Assembly (NCBI GenBank): GCA_947474565.1
Contig: CANJIS010000011.1
Location: 1 to 64,000, forward strand
DNA: 64,000 bases
DNA from: Alphaproteobacteria bacterium
GTDB taxonomy: Bacteria > Pseudomonadota > Alphaproteobacteria > Micropepsales > Micropepsaceae
Direction of reading: 5' to 3'
How positions within the stretch are numbered: position 1 is the stretch's first letter; the number at the start of each line of letters is the position of its first letter. A program made the translations under genes and the position numbers. The notes beneath the pieces were generated by a model. The model was not told the DNA's origin. It made no database searches and was given only the letters and a program-made list of their open reading frames with translations. Shown one piece after another: positions 25,463-34,786 of this stretch.

Positions 25463-26748
25463 GTCTTCTTCGCTTTCCGCATGTCACGCGTTAACCAAGG
25501 TTCCGGATCAAGACCCTTGCCGTTCTGGCGCAGCTCGAAATAGAGCCGAGTATCAGTGTTGTCCGCCGGCATGATCCCGACGGGTTCTCCCGCGAGCAAT
25601 TCATCACCAAGCCGGACCGTAACGCTCCCAAGTCCGGCCAGAACAATATCGTAGCCAGTGGTTATCTCCAGGATCAAGACCTGACCCTGCTTATGGTAAG
25701 GACCGGCATACAGAACCTTGCCATCGGCAGGCGCAATCACCTGAGCCCCGCCCAGGGTTTGATAGGTCCGGCCGGGGTTTTTCTCGTCCTCGGACCCGGG
25801 CGGCAACAAAGTTCCGGCCACCGGTTCGAACAATGAACCTTTCGCCAGACCGCCGGAACCCGAACTTTGTGCGGTGACGGTGACGATGCTGGCTTCGGCG
25901 CCACCGGGAGCCTGGCGGCGAAGCGCATCGACGCGGGCCACCAGGGTGGCGTAATCCGCCGCTTGCTGTGCCACCTGTTCCAGCCGCGCCGCCATGCCGC
26001 TGTAAAGGTTAGCGGCACCTTCCGCCTCGCGGTCTTTCTGGGCCGAGAGCGCAGCCAGTTCGCCCTGTGCTTGTCCCAGCGCAGCAGTGTTCTGGGACGC
26101 TTCCAACTGGCGCGCCACCAGAGCGGCGCGGGTGGACCGGAGATTTTCAATCCGCCGCGCCAAGGAGGCCGCCTGGGCATAAACCGGCGGCAGTGACGCG
26201 CCCACCAGCATGGAGCCGCGCGCCGCCGCCAAGGCATCGTCAGGGCGCACGGCCAGCGCCGGCGGCATGTCATGTTGCAGCCGTTCCAGAAGGGCGAGCA
26301 GCTTGGTCACCGCCACGCGATCATTGGCAAAGCCCGCCGCCAGCGCATCGTCCTGCGCTTGCAGTTTCGCGATATCGGTTTGCAGCGATGCCTTTTGCGT
26401 TTCCAGTGTTTGAATCTTGGCGGCGGTGTCGATCAGATTTTTGCGCAGGCGTTCGGCTTCAGACGCCAAGGCGTCGCTCTTCGCCTTGGCAGTGGCCACC
26501 GCTGGACGGCTTTTCGCCAGTTCGGCGTTCAGAGCGCCCAACTGATCCTTGCTGGAAGGCAGACTCTTGAGACTGTTTTCCGGCAGGGCATGGCTGAGAT
26601 CGGTGGGCTCGGGCGCGGCCGGTGGCGCATCGGATTTGAGCGCCGGGCGCGGGCTTGGCGTGGCGGGAACCGATACCGTGGCAGCCAAAGCAGGCGCGGC
26701 AAAAAGAGATGCCGCGAAGAGGCAGATATATTTTGCCGCGTCTCTCAG
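25459..26748 (-). CDS. envC: Murein hydrolase activator EnvC
   Basis: About 429 residues: a signal peptide (ICLFAASLFAAPALA), a long coiled coil (about 70-290) and a C-terminal LytM domain. LytM zinc ligands are missing: HG is replaced in LILEITTGYD, YAHL by LAGL and HLHFEL by RLYFEL, so it should activate amidases rather than cut. It acts in septal wall splitting. No ATG, GTG or TTG is found between the gpmI stop and the signal peptide; a CTG at 26748, overlapping the gpmI TGA, with AAGGA six bases upstream, is the best start. Confidence 0.88.
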   Translation of the reverse strand: MRDAAKYICLFAASLFAAPALAATVSVPATPSPRPALKSDAPPAAPEPTDLSHALPENSLKSLPSSKDQLGALNAELAKSRPAVATAKAKSDALASEAERLRKNLIDTAAKIQTLETQKASLQTDIAKLQAQDDALAAGFANDRVAVTKLLALLERLQHDMPPALAVRPDDALAAARGSMLVGASLPPVYAQAASLARRIENLRSTRAALVARQLEASQNTAALGQAQGELAALSAQKDREAEGAANLYSGMAARLEQVAQQAADYATLVARVDALRRQAPGGAEASIVTVTAQSSGSGGLAKGSLFEPVAGTLLPPGSEDEKNPGRTYQTLGGAQVIAPADGKVLYAGPYHKQGQVLILEITTGYDIVLAGLGSVTVRLGDELLAGEPVGIMPADNTDTRLYFELRQNGKGLDPEPWLTRDMRKAKKT

Positions 26749-28298
26749 GCGTTTTCCTTTTTTGCGGCAACGCCCGCCAGCAGCGAATGGCCGGTCATGG
26801 CGGCAGGCTGTTCCATGCCCATCAGGTCCAGCATGGTGGGTGCGATGTCGGCGAGGCGGCCATTTTCCAGCTTGGCCCCTTTTGCGGCGCCATAGATCAC
26901 AATCGGCACATCGAAGGTGGTGTGGGCGGTGAAGGGCTCGCCGGTAACAGGATCCTTCATCAATTCGATATTGCCGTGATCGGCGGTGAGCAACATAAAG
27001 CCGCCAACCTTGTCGAGGGCGGTAACCAGCCGGCCCAGACATTCATCAATCGTGTCCACTGCCTTGACCGCTGCCGACATGATGCCGGTGTGACCGACCA
27101 TATCGGGATTGGCGTAATTGCAGACGATCAGATCGTATTTGCCGGAAGTGATCGCCTCTTCCAGCTTTTCCGTCACCTGATAGGCGCTCATCTCCGGCTG
27201 ATGATCGTAGGTGGCGACTTTGGGGCTGGGCACCAGGATGCGGTCTTCGCCGGGGAATGGCTCTTCGCGCCCGGCATTCAGGAAGAAAGTGACATGGGCG
27301 TATTTTTCGGTCTCGGCGATACGCAGTTGTTTCAGATGATGCGCGGCCATGATCTCGCCCAGGCTTTCGCGCACATCCTGCGGCTCGAACAGCGAGGTCA
27401 TAAGCTTCTTCAGTTCGTCGGAATATTCCGTCATGCCGGAAGCGGCGGCGAATTGAATCACCCGGCTGCGCTTAAACCCGGAGAAATTCCGGTCGAGCAA
27501 TGCCAGCGAAATCTCGCGCGCCCGGTCGGCGCGGAAATTGGCGAACAACAGAACGTCGTGGTCCGCGATGCCGGCATAATCGCCCAGCACCGCCGGCACC
27601 AGGAATTCGTCGGTGACGGTTTCGGCATAAGACGCATCCAGGGCCGCGAAGGCGTCATCAAAGCGCCTGGCATCAGCATCCACCATCGCGGCGTATGTCT
27701 TCTCAACCCGGTCCCAGCGCTGGTCGCGGTCCATGGCGTAATAGCGGCCTGATACGGTGGCCAGACGTACGCCGGGCAGACCTTGGATATCCGCCGTGAA
27801 TTTTTCCAGAAAGCCGCGTGCGCTTTTGGGCGGCGTGTCGCGGCCATCCAGAAAGGCGTGAATGAATACCGGCACGCCCGCTGTGGAAAGAATTTTGGTC
27901 AGCGCCGCCATATGATCCTGATGCGAATGCACGCCGCCGGGCGACAGGAGGCCCATCAGATGGACGGCGTCTTCTTCCTCTTTGGCTTTGGCGATCAGCG
28001 CTTGCAGAGCGGGACACGCCGCCAGCGAGCCGTCTTCAATCGCGGAATCGATACGGGGCAGATCCTGGGCCACCACCCGGCCGGCGCCGATATTCATGTG
28101 ACCCACTTCGGAGTTGCCCATCTGGCCGGTGGGCAAGCCGACGGCGCGGCCCGAGGTCTGCAGAAGCGCGTGCGGGCACTCCTTCAGCAGCCTTGTGTAG
28201 GTGGGGGTATGGGCGGCAGCGATAGCATTGTCTTGCGGGTCGGTACGCCAGCCCCAGCCGTCAAGAATGCAAAGCAAAGCAGGGCGCGAACGAGACAT
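26745..28298 (-). CDS. gpmI: 2,3-bisphosphoglycerate-independent phosphoglycerate mutase
   Basis: 517 residues of the alkaline-phosphatase superfamily: LCILDGWGWR at the start (first metal Asp), PTGQMGNSEVGHMNIGAGR with the phosphorylated Ser, FLDGRDTPPKSA, and the C-terminal metal site LTADHGNIE with FTAHTT. It interconverts 3- and 2-phosphoglycerate in glycolysis/gluconeogenesis and needs Mn. Start at ATG 28298 with AGGA six bases upstream; the open frame upstream of it is not conserved. It precedes envC directly, a common arrangement in alphaproteobacteria. Confidence 0.95.
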   Translation of the reverse strand: MSRSRPALLCILDGWGWRTDPQDNAIAAAHTPTYTRLLKECPHALLQTSGRAVGLPTGQMGNSEVGHMNIGAGRVVAQDLPRIDSAIEDGSLAACPALQALIAKAKEEEDAVHLMGLLSPGGVHSHQDHMAALTKILSTAGVPVFIHAFLDGRDTPPKSARGFLEKFTADIQGLPGVRLATVSGRYYAMDRDQRWDRVEKTYAAMVDADARRFDDAFAALDASYAETVTDEFLVPAVLGDYAGIADHDVLLFANFRADRAREISLALLDRNFSGFKRSRVIQFAAASGMTEYSDELKKLMTSLFEPQDVRESLGEIMAAHHLKQLRIAETEKYAHVTFFLNAGREEPFPGEDRILVPSPKVATYDHQPEMSAYQVTEKLEEAITSGKYDLIVCNYANPDMVGHTGIMSAAVKAVDTIDECLGRLVTALDKVGGFMLLTADHGNIELMKDPVTGEPFTAHTTFDVPIVIYGAAKGAKLENGRLADIAPTMLDLMGMEQPAAMTGHSLLAGVAAKKENA

Positions 28299-28455
28299 GG
28301 ATAGTCCTGATAAAATGCAGCCCGAACATAGAAATGCAGGGCCTTTCTGTCCATGACAGGTACCCGGGGGCATGCCGGGTATGCACCGGAAAAGCATGCA
28401 TTTTCCGCTCCGTCGGGTAGTTTTGCGGAATAAGACGGGGGTTCCTGAAATTCCA

Positions 28456-29193
28456 TCATGCTTTTGCGGTCGTGGCGGTGGTGTTCTTCGCCTTGCTGGC
28501 CGCCGCGGGCGTGCGCTCCACCCCTGCCGTGCTGATGGTGCCGGAAACATAAAGCTGGTTGCCGGACACGGTCAGGCCGCCAATGCCGCCGCCGGCCTGC
28601 AACGCGCCCAGATTCTGGGTCCAAAGCGGCGCCGCGGTGATGTCGCCGCCGGCATATTTGGCAATGACCGCTTCGCCATTCTGCGTGCTGGCGACATACA
28701 GGCTGCCGTCGCTGCCGAAGGCTGTGGCGCTGACCTGGTCCGCGCCGGTGGTGCCGAACTGATTTTCGGCGAGAATCTTGCCCTTGTGGTTCAGGGTAAC
28801 AAGATACGCGTCGCTGGTGCCGCCTTGACGAACCTGGCCCGCGCCTACCACACCGCCGGAAACACTGCCGCCGATTGTGATATTGCCGCTTGCGTCGACG
28901 CTGACAGCGTTGGCCTGGTTCGCAGCCAGGGTGGGAATCTGTTTTACACAGCTTTGCGTGCCCTGACTGTCATAGAGCGCGACAAAGGAATCGTTGTTGC
29001 CGGTGCCGATCGACGTCGTCGTCATATTGGCGGTGGACGTGCCGGCGATCGCAACGCCGCCCGCAGGGTCGAGCGCCATGCTGAAGCCGGCGGCCGTGCC
29101 GGCGCTGCCTACCAAATTCTGCCACGCCACATTGCCGGCGGAATCATACTTGGTGAGATAAACCCGAACGTCTCGCCAAACTCGTAAAATAGG
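28456..29193 (-). pseudogene. Headless beta-propeller-repeat protein remnant
   Basis: The frame between the stop of the upstream gene (29194-29196) and 28456 encodes about 240 residues of repeating blades: YLTKYDSAGNVAWQNLVGS, GVAIAGTSTA, FVALYDSQGT, NITIGGSVSG, YLVTLNHKGKILAENQFGT, SLYVASTQNGE and QLYVSGTIST. The blade pattern D-x-Y-L-x-K-Y-D-x-x-G-N is that of SBBP-type repeats, as in some surface and flagellin-regulatory (FlaEY-like) proteins. It begins in mid-blade, with no ribosome binding site or start, so the front is missing. The C-terminal Ala/Thr/Lys tail and stop look natural. Confidence 0.65.
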
Positions 29194-29562
29194 CTAGATC
29201 TCTTCCTCATCGTAAAGAGCGAAGACAAATGGGCGGCCGCGTGATAGTGGCTCCCAACCTGCCTCGATCGCCAGACGGATATCGGCGGCGAGCTTTACGG
29301 GATCAATCTTGGGCCGGTCGGGAAAGCGCGACGGCTTTCGCTGCCGTTTTTCAAAGGCATATTCCAGGATCAATTCGCGGTGCGCCTTGTTTTTGGGCGC
29401 CAGCGGATTTCGGGCCGTGATCACGCCCTCTGCCTCAATCGTCAGGCACAGGCCGACATTGCCGTCATCATTGCGCTTCGGTTCGCTGCGAACTTCCCAC
29501 AGCAGCGTCACGCCATCCACCACCAGCTTGCCGGTGATTGCGCGTTTGCGGCGCTGGGTCAC
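29194..29562 (-). CDS. Conserved protein of unknown function
   Basis: 122 residues starting with GTG 29562, which overlaps the TGA of the upstream chimera (GTGA). The product has a beta-rich N-terminal half (GKLVVDGVTLLWEVRSEPKR, VGLCLTIEAEGV) and a helical, basic C-terminal half (RELILEYAFEKRQRKPSRFP), ending in an acidic DEEEI. I do not recognise a named family. Position right after a transglutaminase-type gene suggests an old operon. Its frame is the same as that of the propeller remnant beyond its stop. Confidence 0.6.
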   Translation of the reverse strand: MTQRRKRAITGKLVVDGVTLLWEVRSEPKRNDDGNVGLCLTIEAEGVITARNPLAPKNKAHRELILEYAFEKRQRKPSRFPDRPKIDPVKLAADIRLAIEAGWEPLSRGRPFVFALYDEEEI

Positions 29563-30452
29563 TGTTGCTGCTGCTGTTGCTGCTGGTACGCATAAATGCG
29601 TTCGGGCATGGACACTGTCGCCGGCGATGCCATGGGACGCGCCACTTTCAGGAAGTCTTCATGCCGCACCGGCGCCTGGGTGGGCTCGATTCCCACTGCG
29701 ATGGAAAGCTCGCTGTCGGAGGTCCCCTTGAAGGTACCGCGCGTCGGCGGCGCATCGGCATAGTCACGGCCGACAGCGGCGCGCACATGCCGCTCCCCGG
29801 CCGGGATATTGTTGGTGGGATCAAAGCCAACCCAGCCCAGGGACGGCAGATAGGCCTCAACCCAGGCATGGGTGGCATCGGCCTGGGAACGGTCCTTGGA
29901 ACCGCGATGATACATGTAGCCCGAGACATAGCGCGCCGGCACGCCCCAGGCACGGGCAATGGCGATCATGGCGCGCGGCACCACGCCGTCTTTCAGCACC
30001 CGGCCATCACTATAAATTTCACGCAGGAAGAGATTGAGCGCCATGATGCGCTGGGTCAGGCCGCGTTCAATCCGCTCCCATTCCGCCGCAGTAACGATGC
30101 GCGGCAGAAGATCGGTGGGAATGATCCGCTCGGTAGCGCGGTTGTCGTTATAGACGGTGAAGGTAATGCCCTGGTGCAGAAAGCTTTGCTCGCAGGCCTG
30201 CTGGCGGCGATTCAGTTCGTCCAACGGCAATGTCGAGATTCGGCTGTTCAGGGATGCATAAGGCCCGCGCACCGTGCCATCGGGCGCGAACATTTCGTCA
30301 TAGGCTGCACCGAGTTGATAAGCCTTATAGGGCGCGTCCTGCCCGGGCCGTGACTGACCGATCGGCCCGGCAACGATATCGGGACCACCAAAATCTTCCG
30401 GATGGACAAGCGCCTCATGCTGCATACGCGAAGTGTGACGGCGGCATGGCAT
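29559..30452 (-). pseudogene. Chimera: circularly permuted ATP-grasp N-terminus fused to transglutaminase-like C-terminus
   Basis: Residues about 45-158 match the start of circularly permuted ATP-grasp proteins (AAYDEMFAPDG, FLHQGITFTVY, ERIIPTDLLPRI, RVLKDGVVP). From about 160 the frame becomes the C-terminal half of a bacterial transglutaminase-like protein (AIARAWGVPARYVSGYMYH, DATHAWVEAYLPSLGWVGFD with catalytic His and Asp). The transglutaminase Cys, which lies before AIARAWG in the family, is missing. In many bacteria the order is ATP-grasp, alpha-E (DUF403), transglutaminase; a deletion from the first to the third gene, with the join at about 29970-29985, gives exactly this ORF. It ends in eight Gln encoded by CAG/CAA repeats. 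Confidence 0.8.
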
Positions 30453-30515
30453 TCAGGCAAGCGGCGGATTTGCCGCTGCCAGCCCGAACGGAGCCAGCGT
30501 TATAGAAAATACTAA

Positions 30516-31205
30516 TTAATTCAGTGTGTTAAGAAGAGATTCGAGGTTGGGCCGGGGTGCGACATGAACAGCGGCAAAGCGCAGCGGCACCAACGCTTGC
30601 GCCGTGGCCGCACTGATGGCGGCGGCCGCAATGCCATCCAGCTTCAGGTCTTCCTCTCGCATCAAGTCACGGAAAACCGCAGCGCTGCGGGGCGAGAAAA
30701 ACAGCGCCGCATCAACCTCTGCATTGCGAAGCGCCGCCAGGGCCTGAGCCGGCATTTTCTCCACCGCTGTCACGGCATAAAGAATTTCCCGGCGCACGGA
30801 AAAATCGGAAAGGCTTGCCGCCAGTTTCCCGTCATTGCCCTCCCCCGCCACATGCAGCAACGCGCCATTTTCCGGCTTTGCCCAATCGCGTGCGGCGCGC
30901 GCCAGAGTTGCGGCATCGCCATCAGCGTTTTTCACATCGGAAAATCCATGGGCCATGGCCTCGGCCGTAGTCTGGGGGCCCACGGCAAAAATGGGCAGGC
31001 CGCGCTGGCGCGTGCGGCGGGCCAAGGCCCGAACCCCATTGGCGCTGGTGGCCAAAATCGCTTGCACGCCGTCCAGCACAACCTCGGGCCCGTCAAAAAA
31101 TCGTGTCGCAAGCAATGGCGCCAACAACGCCTCATGGCCACGCGCCGCCAGTTCCCGGGCGGTTTCCGCTCCATCTTCCAACGGACGAGTGACCAGTACG
31201 CGCAT
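30516..31205 (-). CDS. hemD: Uroporphyrinogen-III synthase
   Basis: 229 residues in the poorly conserved HemD fold: MRVLVTRPLEDGAETARELA at the start, AILATSANGVRALA, PIFAVGPQTTAEAMAHGF, LLHVAGEGNDGKL and ALFFSPRSAAVFRDL, each a usual family block. It closes and inverts hydroxymethylbilane to uroporphyrinogen III for haem. Start ATG 31205, 60 bases from the divergent tsaD. hemC, which often lies between hemD and tsaD in alphaproteobacteria, is not there. Confidence 0.88.
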   Translation of the reverse strand: MRVLVTRPLEDGAETARELAARGHEALLAPLLATRFFDGPEVVLDGVQAILATSANGVRALARRTRQRGLPIFAVGPQTTAEAMAHGFSDVKNADGDAATLARAARDWAKPENGALLHVAGEGNDGKLAASLSDFSVRREILYAVTAVEKMPAQALAALRNAEVDAALFFSPRSAAVFRDLMREEDLKLDGIAAAAISAATAQALVPLRFAAVHVAPRPNLESLLNTLN

Positions 31206-31265
31206 CTTTTGCGATCTCGCTTTATCTGCGTTAGACCGACAGCGTCTTAGCGGAAGAACGGCCTT

Positions 31266-32339
31266 TTGCACACATTCACCGTCCTGGGGATTGAGACCAG
31301 CTGTGATGAAACCGCAGCGGCAGTGGTGCGCGGCGGGCTGCCCGGCCCCGGCGAGATTCTGTCCAACGCCCTGTTCAGCCAGACCGAAGCGCATGCGCCA
31401 TATGGCGGGGTGGTGCCGGAAATCGCCTCCCGCGCCCATTTGGAAATTCTGGATGGAATGATCGAAAAGGCGCTGGCTGACGCCAAAATCCCGTTGGAAA
31501 AGATGGACGCCATTGCTGTTACCGCCGGCCCCGGCCTGATTGGCGGGGTGATGGTGGGGCTTACCACCGCCAAGGCGCTGGCATTGGCCGTCGGAAAACC
31601 GCTGATCGCAGTCAATCATCTGGTTGGGCATGCGCTGACGGCACGGCTGACCGATGGTGTGGCGTTCCCCTTTTTGCTGCTTCTGGTGTCCGGCGGTCAT
31701 TGCCAGTTGCTGGCGGTGGAAGGGCCCGATGCATTCCGCCTTTACGGCACCACCCAGGATGATGCGGCCGGTGAAGCCTATGACAAGGTCGCCAAGCTTT
31801 TGGGGCTGGCTTATCCGGGCGGCCCCAATGTCGAAAAAGCGGCAGAACACGGCAATCCCAAGCGCTATGCCCTGCCCCGCCCACTCCTGGGGCGCAATTC
31901 TTCCGCACTGAAAAACAGCGCAGACTTTTCTTTTTCCGGATTGAAAACCGCCATGCGCCAATTGGTGCTCACAGGCGGCGTGGATGTGAATGATGCTTGC
32001 GCATCATTCCAGGCGGCGGTCATCGATATTCTGCGCGACCGCACGGCCAACGCATTGGCGCTATTTCAGCGCGACTTTCCTGATGTCGAAAATCCCACCC
32101 TGGTGGTGGCCGGCGGTGTCGCCGCCAATATCGCCATCGGTTCGGCTCTCACCCAATTGGCGCTGCGCCATGATTTTCAAATCCGCATTCCCCCGCCCAG
32201 GCTTTGCACGGACAATGCGGTGATGATTGCCTGGGCCGGACTGGAAAAGCTGGCCGGCGGCGCTTCTGATCCGGTCAGCATTGGACCGCGGGCGCGCTGG
32301 CCGTTGGACCCGCGCAGCATGGAAGGAATGCAAAAGTGA
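31266..32339 (+). CDS. tsaD: tRNA threonylcarbamoyladenosine biosynthesis protein TsaD
   Basis: 357 residues of the ASKHA-fold Kae1/TsaD family: [30 protein letters not shown], the metal-binding histidines in [37 protein letters not shown] and the late [10 protein letters not shown] and [12 protein letters not shown]. It transfers threonylcarbamoyl to A37 of ANN-decoding tRNAs with TsaB (58866-59516 here) and TsaE. The start is a TTG at 31266 with GGAAG about eleven bases upstream; no in-frame ATG is close. Overlaps xthA by four bases. Confidence 0.95.
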   Translation: MHTFTVLGIETSCDETAAAVVRGGLPGPGEILSNALFSQTEAHAPYGGVVPEIASRAHLEILDGMIEKALADAKIPLEKMDAIAVTAGPGLIGGVMVGLTTAKALALAVGKPLIAVNHLVGHALTARLTDGVAFPFLLLLVSGGHCQLLAVEGPDAFRLYGTTQDDAAGEAYDKVAKLLGLAYPGGPNVEKAAEHGNPKRYALPRPLLGRNSSALKNSADFSFSGLKTAMRQLVLTGGVDVNDACASFQAAVIDILRDRTANALALFQRDFPDVENPTLVVAGGVAANIAIGSALTQLALRHDFQIRIPPPRLCTDNAVMIAWAGLEKLAGGASDPVSIGPRARWPLDPRSMEGMQK

Positions 32340-33130
32340 AGGTCGCGACCTGGAACATCAATTCGGTGCGGCATCGCATCGGGCTGGTGACCCGCTTTTT
32401 GCGCGACCAGCAGCCGGACGTTCTGGCGCTGCAAGAGACCAAAGTGATCAACGAGCTTTTTCCGGCGGAGCCGCTGCGAAAGCTGGGCTATGTCCATCAG
32501 GCCATTCACGGCCAGAAGGCCTATCATGGGGTGGCGATCCTTTCACGGCTGCCTTTCCAGGAAACCCGGGTGGAAGATTTCTGCCGCGAAGGCCATGCCC
32601 GCCACATGCAGGTCAAGTTCGAGAACGGGCTGGAGCTGCACAATTTCTATGTGCCCGCAGGCGGCGACATTCCCGATCCCAAGCGCAATGAGAAGTTCGA
32701 TCACAAGCTGCACTTCTTGAAGGGGATGGAGAAATTCTTTTCCGCCCGGCGAACGCGCAAAAGCGATCCGATGATGCTGATGGGCGATCTGAATGTGGCG
32801 CCCCTGGAAAACGATGTCTGGAGCCACAAGCAATTGCTGGACGTGGTGAGCCATACCCCGGTCGAGACACAGTTATTGGGCGAAGTGCAGTCGGCGCTGG
32901 ATTGGACGGATTCCACGCGGCATTTCATTCCCGAAGATGAGAAAATCTATTCCTGGTGGAGTTATCGCGCTTTGGATTGGGAAGCCTCGGACCGTGGCCG
33001 CAGGCTGGATCACGCCTGGATCAGCCCGGGTCTGAAGGGCGCGCTCAAATCCCAGACCATCCTGAAGAAAATGCGGGGCTGGCAAAAGGCTTCCGACCAT
33101 GTGCCGCTGATCGTGGAACTCGATATCTGA
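32336..33130 (+). CDS. xthA: Exodeoxyribonuclease III
   Basis: 264 residues of the exonuclease III/AP endonuclease family: [23 protein letters not shown] (metal Glu), [31 protein letters not shown] (Asp, Asn), [16 protein letters not shown] and the final SDHVPL with catalytic His. It repairs abasic sites and 3' blocked ends. Starts with GTG overlapping the tsaD TGA (GTGA), hence coupled translation. Confidence 0.95.
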   Translation: MKVATWNINSVRHRIGLVTRFLRDQQPDVLALQETKVINELFPAEPLRKLGYVHQAIHGQKAYHGVAILSRLPFQETRVEDFCREGHARHMQVKFENGLELHNFYVPAGGDIPDPKRNEKFDHKLHFLKGMEKFFSARRTRKSDPMMLMGDLNVAPLENDVWSHKQLLDVVSHTPVETQLLGEVQSALDWTDSTRHFIPEDEKIYSWWSYRALDWEASDRGRRLDHAWISPGLKGALKSQTILKKMRGWQKASDHVPLIVELDI

Positions 33131-33131
33131 C

Positions 33132-33713
33132 ATGCGTATCGCGTTGCTGCGTCATGGTCCGACCGACTGGAATGCGCAGCATCTGATCCAGGGCCATACC
33201 GATATTCCACTCAGCGAAGAAGGCTTGCGCAAGATGCAGGGCCTGCGCGCACCCTTTGCGGCGGCGCGTATTTTCTCAAGCCCGCTGCTGCGCGCCCAAC
33301 AAACCGCCAAGGCGATGAGGCTTGAAAATCCCGTGCTGGACGCCCGGCTGATGGAGCAGCATTGGGGCCGCTGGGAGGGCATGAGGCTTCAGGCGATCAC
33401 CGACAGGCACGGCAAAGACGCTTTTCTGTGCGCCGGGCGCAAAGAGCAGTTTCGCCCGCCGGGCGGCGAATCCACGTCCGAGTTGATGGCGCGGTTGGGC
33501 GCGTTTCTGATTGATGTGGCGCGGGAAGACAGCGATGCCGTCGCGGTTACGCATATGGGCGTGCTGCGCGCTGCCTATACCCTGGCCACGGGATGGAACA
33601 TGGCGACACCGATGCCGCCTGATCTGGATACGGGGAAAATCCTGGTGCTGGAATTGGGCGCGGATGGCAAGCCCGGCATTCACGCCCTGAATATGGAATT
33701 CAGCGCGGCTTAA
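33132..33713 (+). CDS. Histidine phosphatase (phosphoglycerate mutase-like) family
   Basis: 193 residues with the catalytic RHG in IALLRHGPTDWN, the second Arg in SPLLRAQQTA, Glu in MEQHWGRWEG, and the second His in AVTHMGVLRA. The length and the GESTSELMARL segment resemble CobC/GpmB-type small-molecule phosphatases, but the substrate cannot be assigned. One base after the xthA stop; likely in the same operon. Confidence 0.85.
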   Translation: MRIALLRHGPTDWNAQHLIQGHTDIPLSEEGLRKMQGLRAPFAAARIFSSPLLRAQQTAKAMRLENPVLDARLMEQHWGRWEGMRLQAITDRHGKDAFLCAGRKEQFRPPGGESTSELMARLGAFLIDVAREDSDAVAVTHMGVLRAAYTLATGWNMATPMPPDLDTGKILVLELGADGKPGIHALNMEFSAA

Positions 33714-33724
33714 GCCCAGCCCAC

Positions 33725-34693
33725 TTAACTGGCCCAGAAGGGCTTAACGCTTTTCAACCGGCCCCAGCGCTTCATCATCTTCTTCACCAGACGAGGACGG
33801 CGGGCGCCATACCAGCCCTGTACCGTGCCGGCGGCGAAGCGCAGCGCAGCGGAATTCTTCTGCGACAGCGGCGCCAATTCTGCCACCACCGAACGGGCAT
33901 GGGCGATATCATTCAGGCGGCCCAGGGCTTCCTGAAGCCTTTTGATCCTGGCGATATAGCGTTTGACCTTTTTCTCTTTGAAGAGCGGGGCAAAAAACTC
34001 TGCGGTATAGCGCAGCTTTTTCAGCGAGATGCGCAAGCGATGCAGGTCGCCTTCTTCATGGCTGCGGGCGGCGCGGCCGCGTTTTTTCGCCCGGCGGCCA
34101 TGACGTTCCAGAATCCGCCGCGCCATGGACTTCAGGCGACTGTCATGCGCCAGCGGCAGGCGCGATTGGGCCAGGCCCGCGACATCGTCGAGAAAGACCG
34201 CGAAATCCTGACTGGTGATGCAGGCTTGAACATTTTTCCAGGCGGCGTCGCGTGCGGTTTGCGCATGATCGCGCAGAGGTGCGAACATTTCCGCATTGCC
34301 GTCGCTGGAGATAGCCTTGGCCGGGGCGGCCAGCAATTCTTCCAGAAATACGTCCAGGTCGCGCGCCGGACCCAACCGGGCGGAAAGCACCTTGGCGCGG
34401 CCACGCAGTTCTTCCAGCCAGGACTGTTTGAAGGCCTGCGCGAAACATTGCAGCGCCACTTCCAGGCGGCGCAGCCCCACCCGCAGCTGATGCAACCCTT
34501 CGGTGGAGCGGCCGGCGCGGATCACCCCGGCATTGGCGGTCATCTGCGCCAGACAATCCGACAGGATGGCGCGGAAGGCGTCATCCGGGGACATTTTGGG
34601 ATGGATGCGCACGCCACGCGCCTTTACCGGCTGGGCGGGCGGGAACACCCGGCGAGACAGCGAATGAATGGAAGCCGGGCGCGGATCGTCCAT
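33725..34693 (-). CDS. CHAD domain protein
   Basis: 322 residues containing a single CHAD domain made of two helical repeats, each marked by a conserved His-x-x-Arg-x-x-x-Lys/Arg-Lys/Arg-x-Arg: LHQLRVGLRRLEVALQCF (about 66-83) and LHRLRISLKKLRYTAEFF (about 217-234). CHAD domains bind polyphosphate through these basic faces; here the usual CYTH partner domain is absent. The C-terminus is very basic (VKKMMKRWGRLKSVK). Stand-alone gene, convergent with the phosphatase. Confidence 0.87.
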   Translation of the reverse strand: MDDPRPASIHSLSRRVFPPAQPVKARGVRIHPKMSPDDAFRAILSDCLAQMTANAGVIRAGRSTEGLHQLRVGLRRLEVALQCFAQAFKQSWLEELRGRAKVLSARLGPARDLDVFLEELLAAPAKAISSDGNAEMFAPLRDHAQTARDAAWKNVQACITSQDFAVFLDDVAGLAQSRLPLAHDSRLKSMARRILERHGRRAKKRGRAARSHEEGDLHRLRISLKKLRYTAEFFAPLFKEKKVKRYIARIKRLQEALGRLNDIAHARSVVAELAPLSQKNSAALRFAAGTVQGWYGARRPRLVKKMMKRWGRLKSVKPFWAS

Positions 34694-34786
34694 GAATCAA
34701 CCTAACAGGGAGCATCGGCCAGGAAAAGTGCGGCGGCGACACAGAAACACAATGACGCCCGCGGTTTTCCGTCGGCCGTGCGACCG

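Noticed and set aside
31206-31265. Deletion of hemC between hemD and tsaD
   Set aside because: hemC is often there in alphaproteobacteria, but both flanking genes look intact and the gene could simply be elsewhere, so it is not claimed as a deletion by itself.
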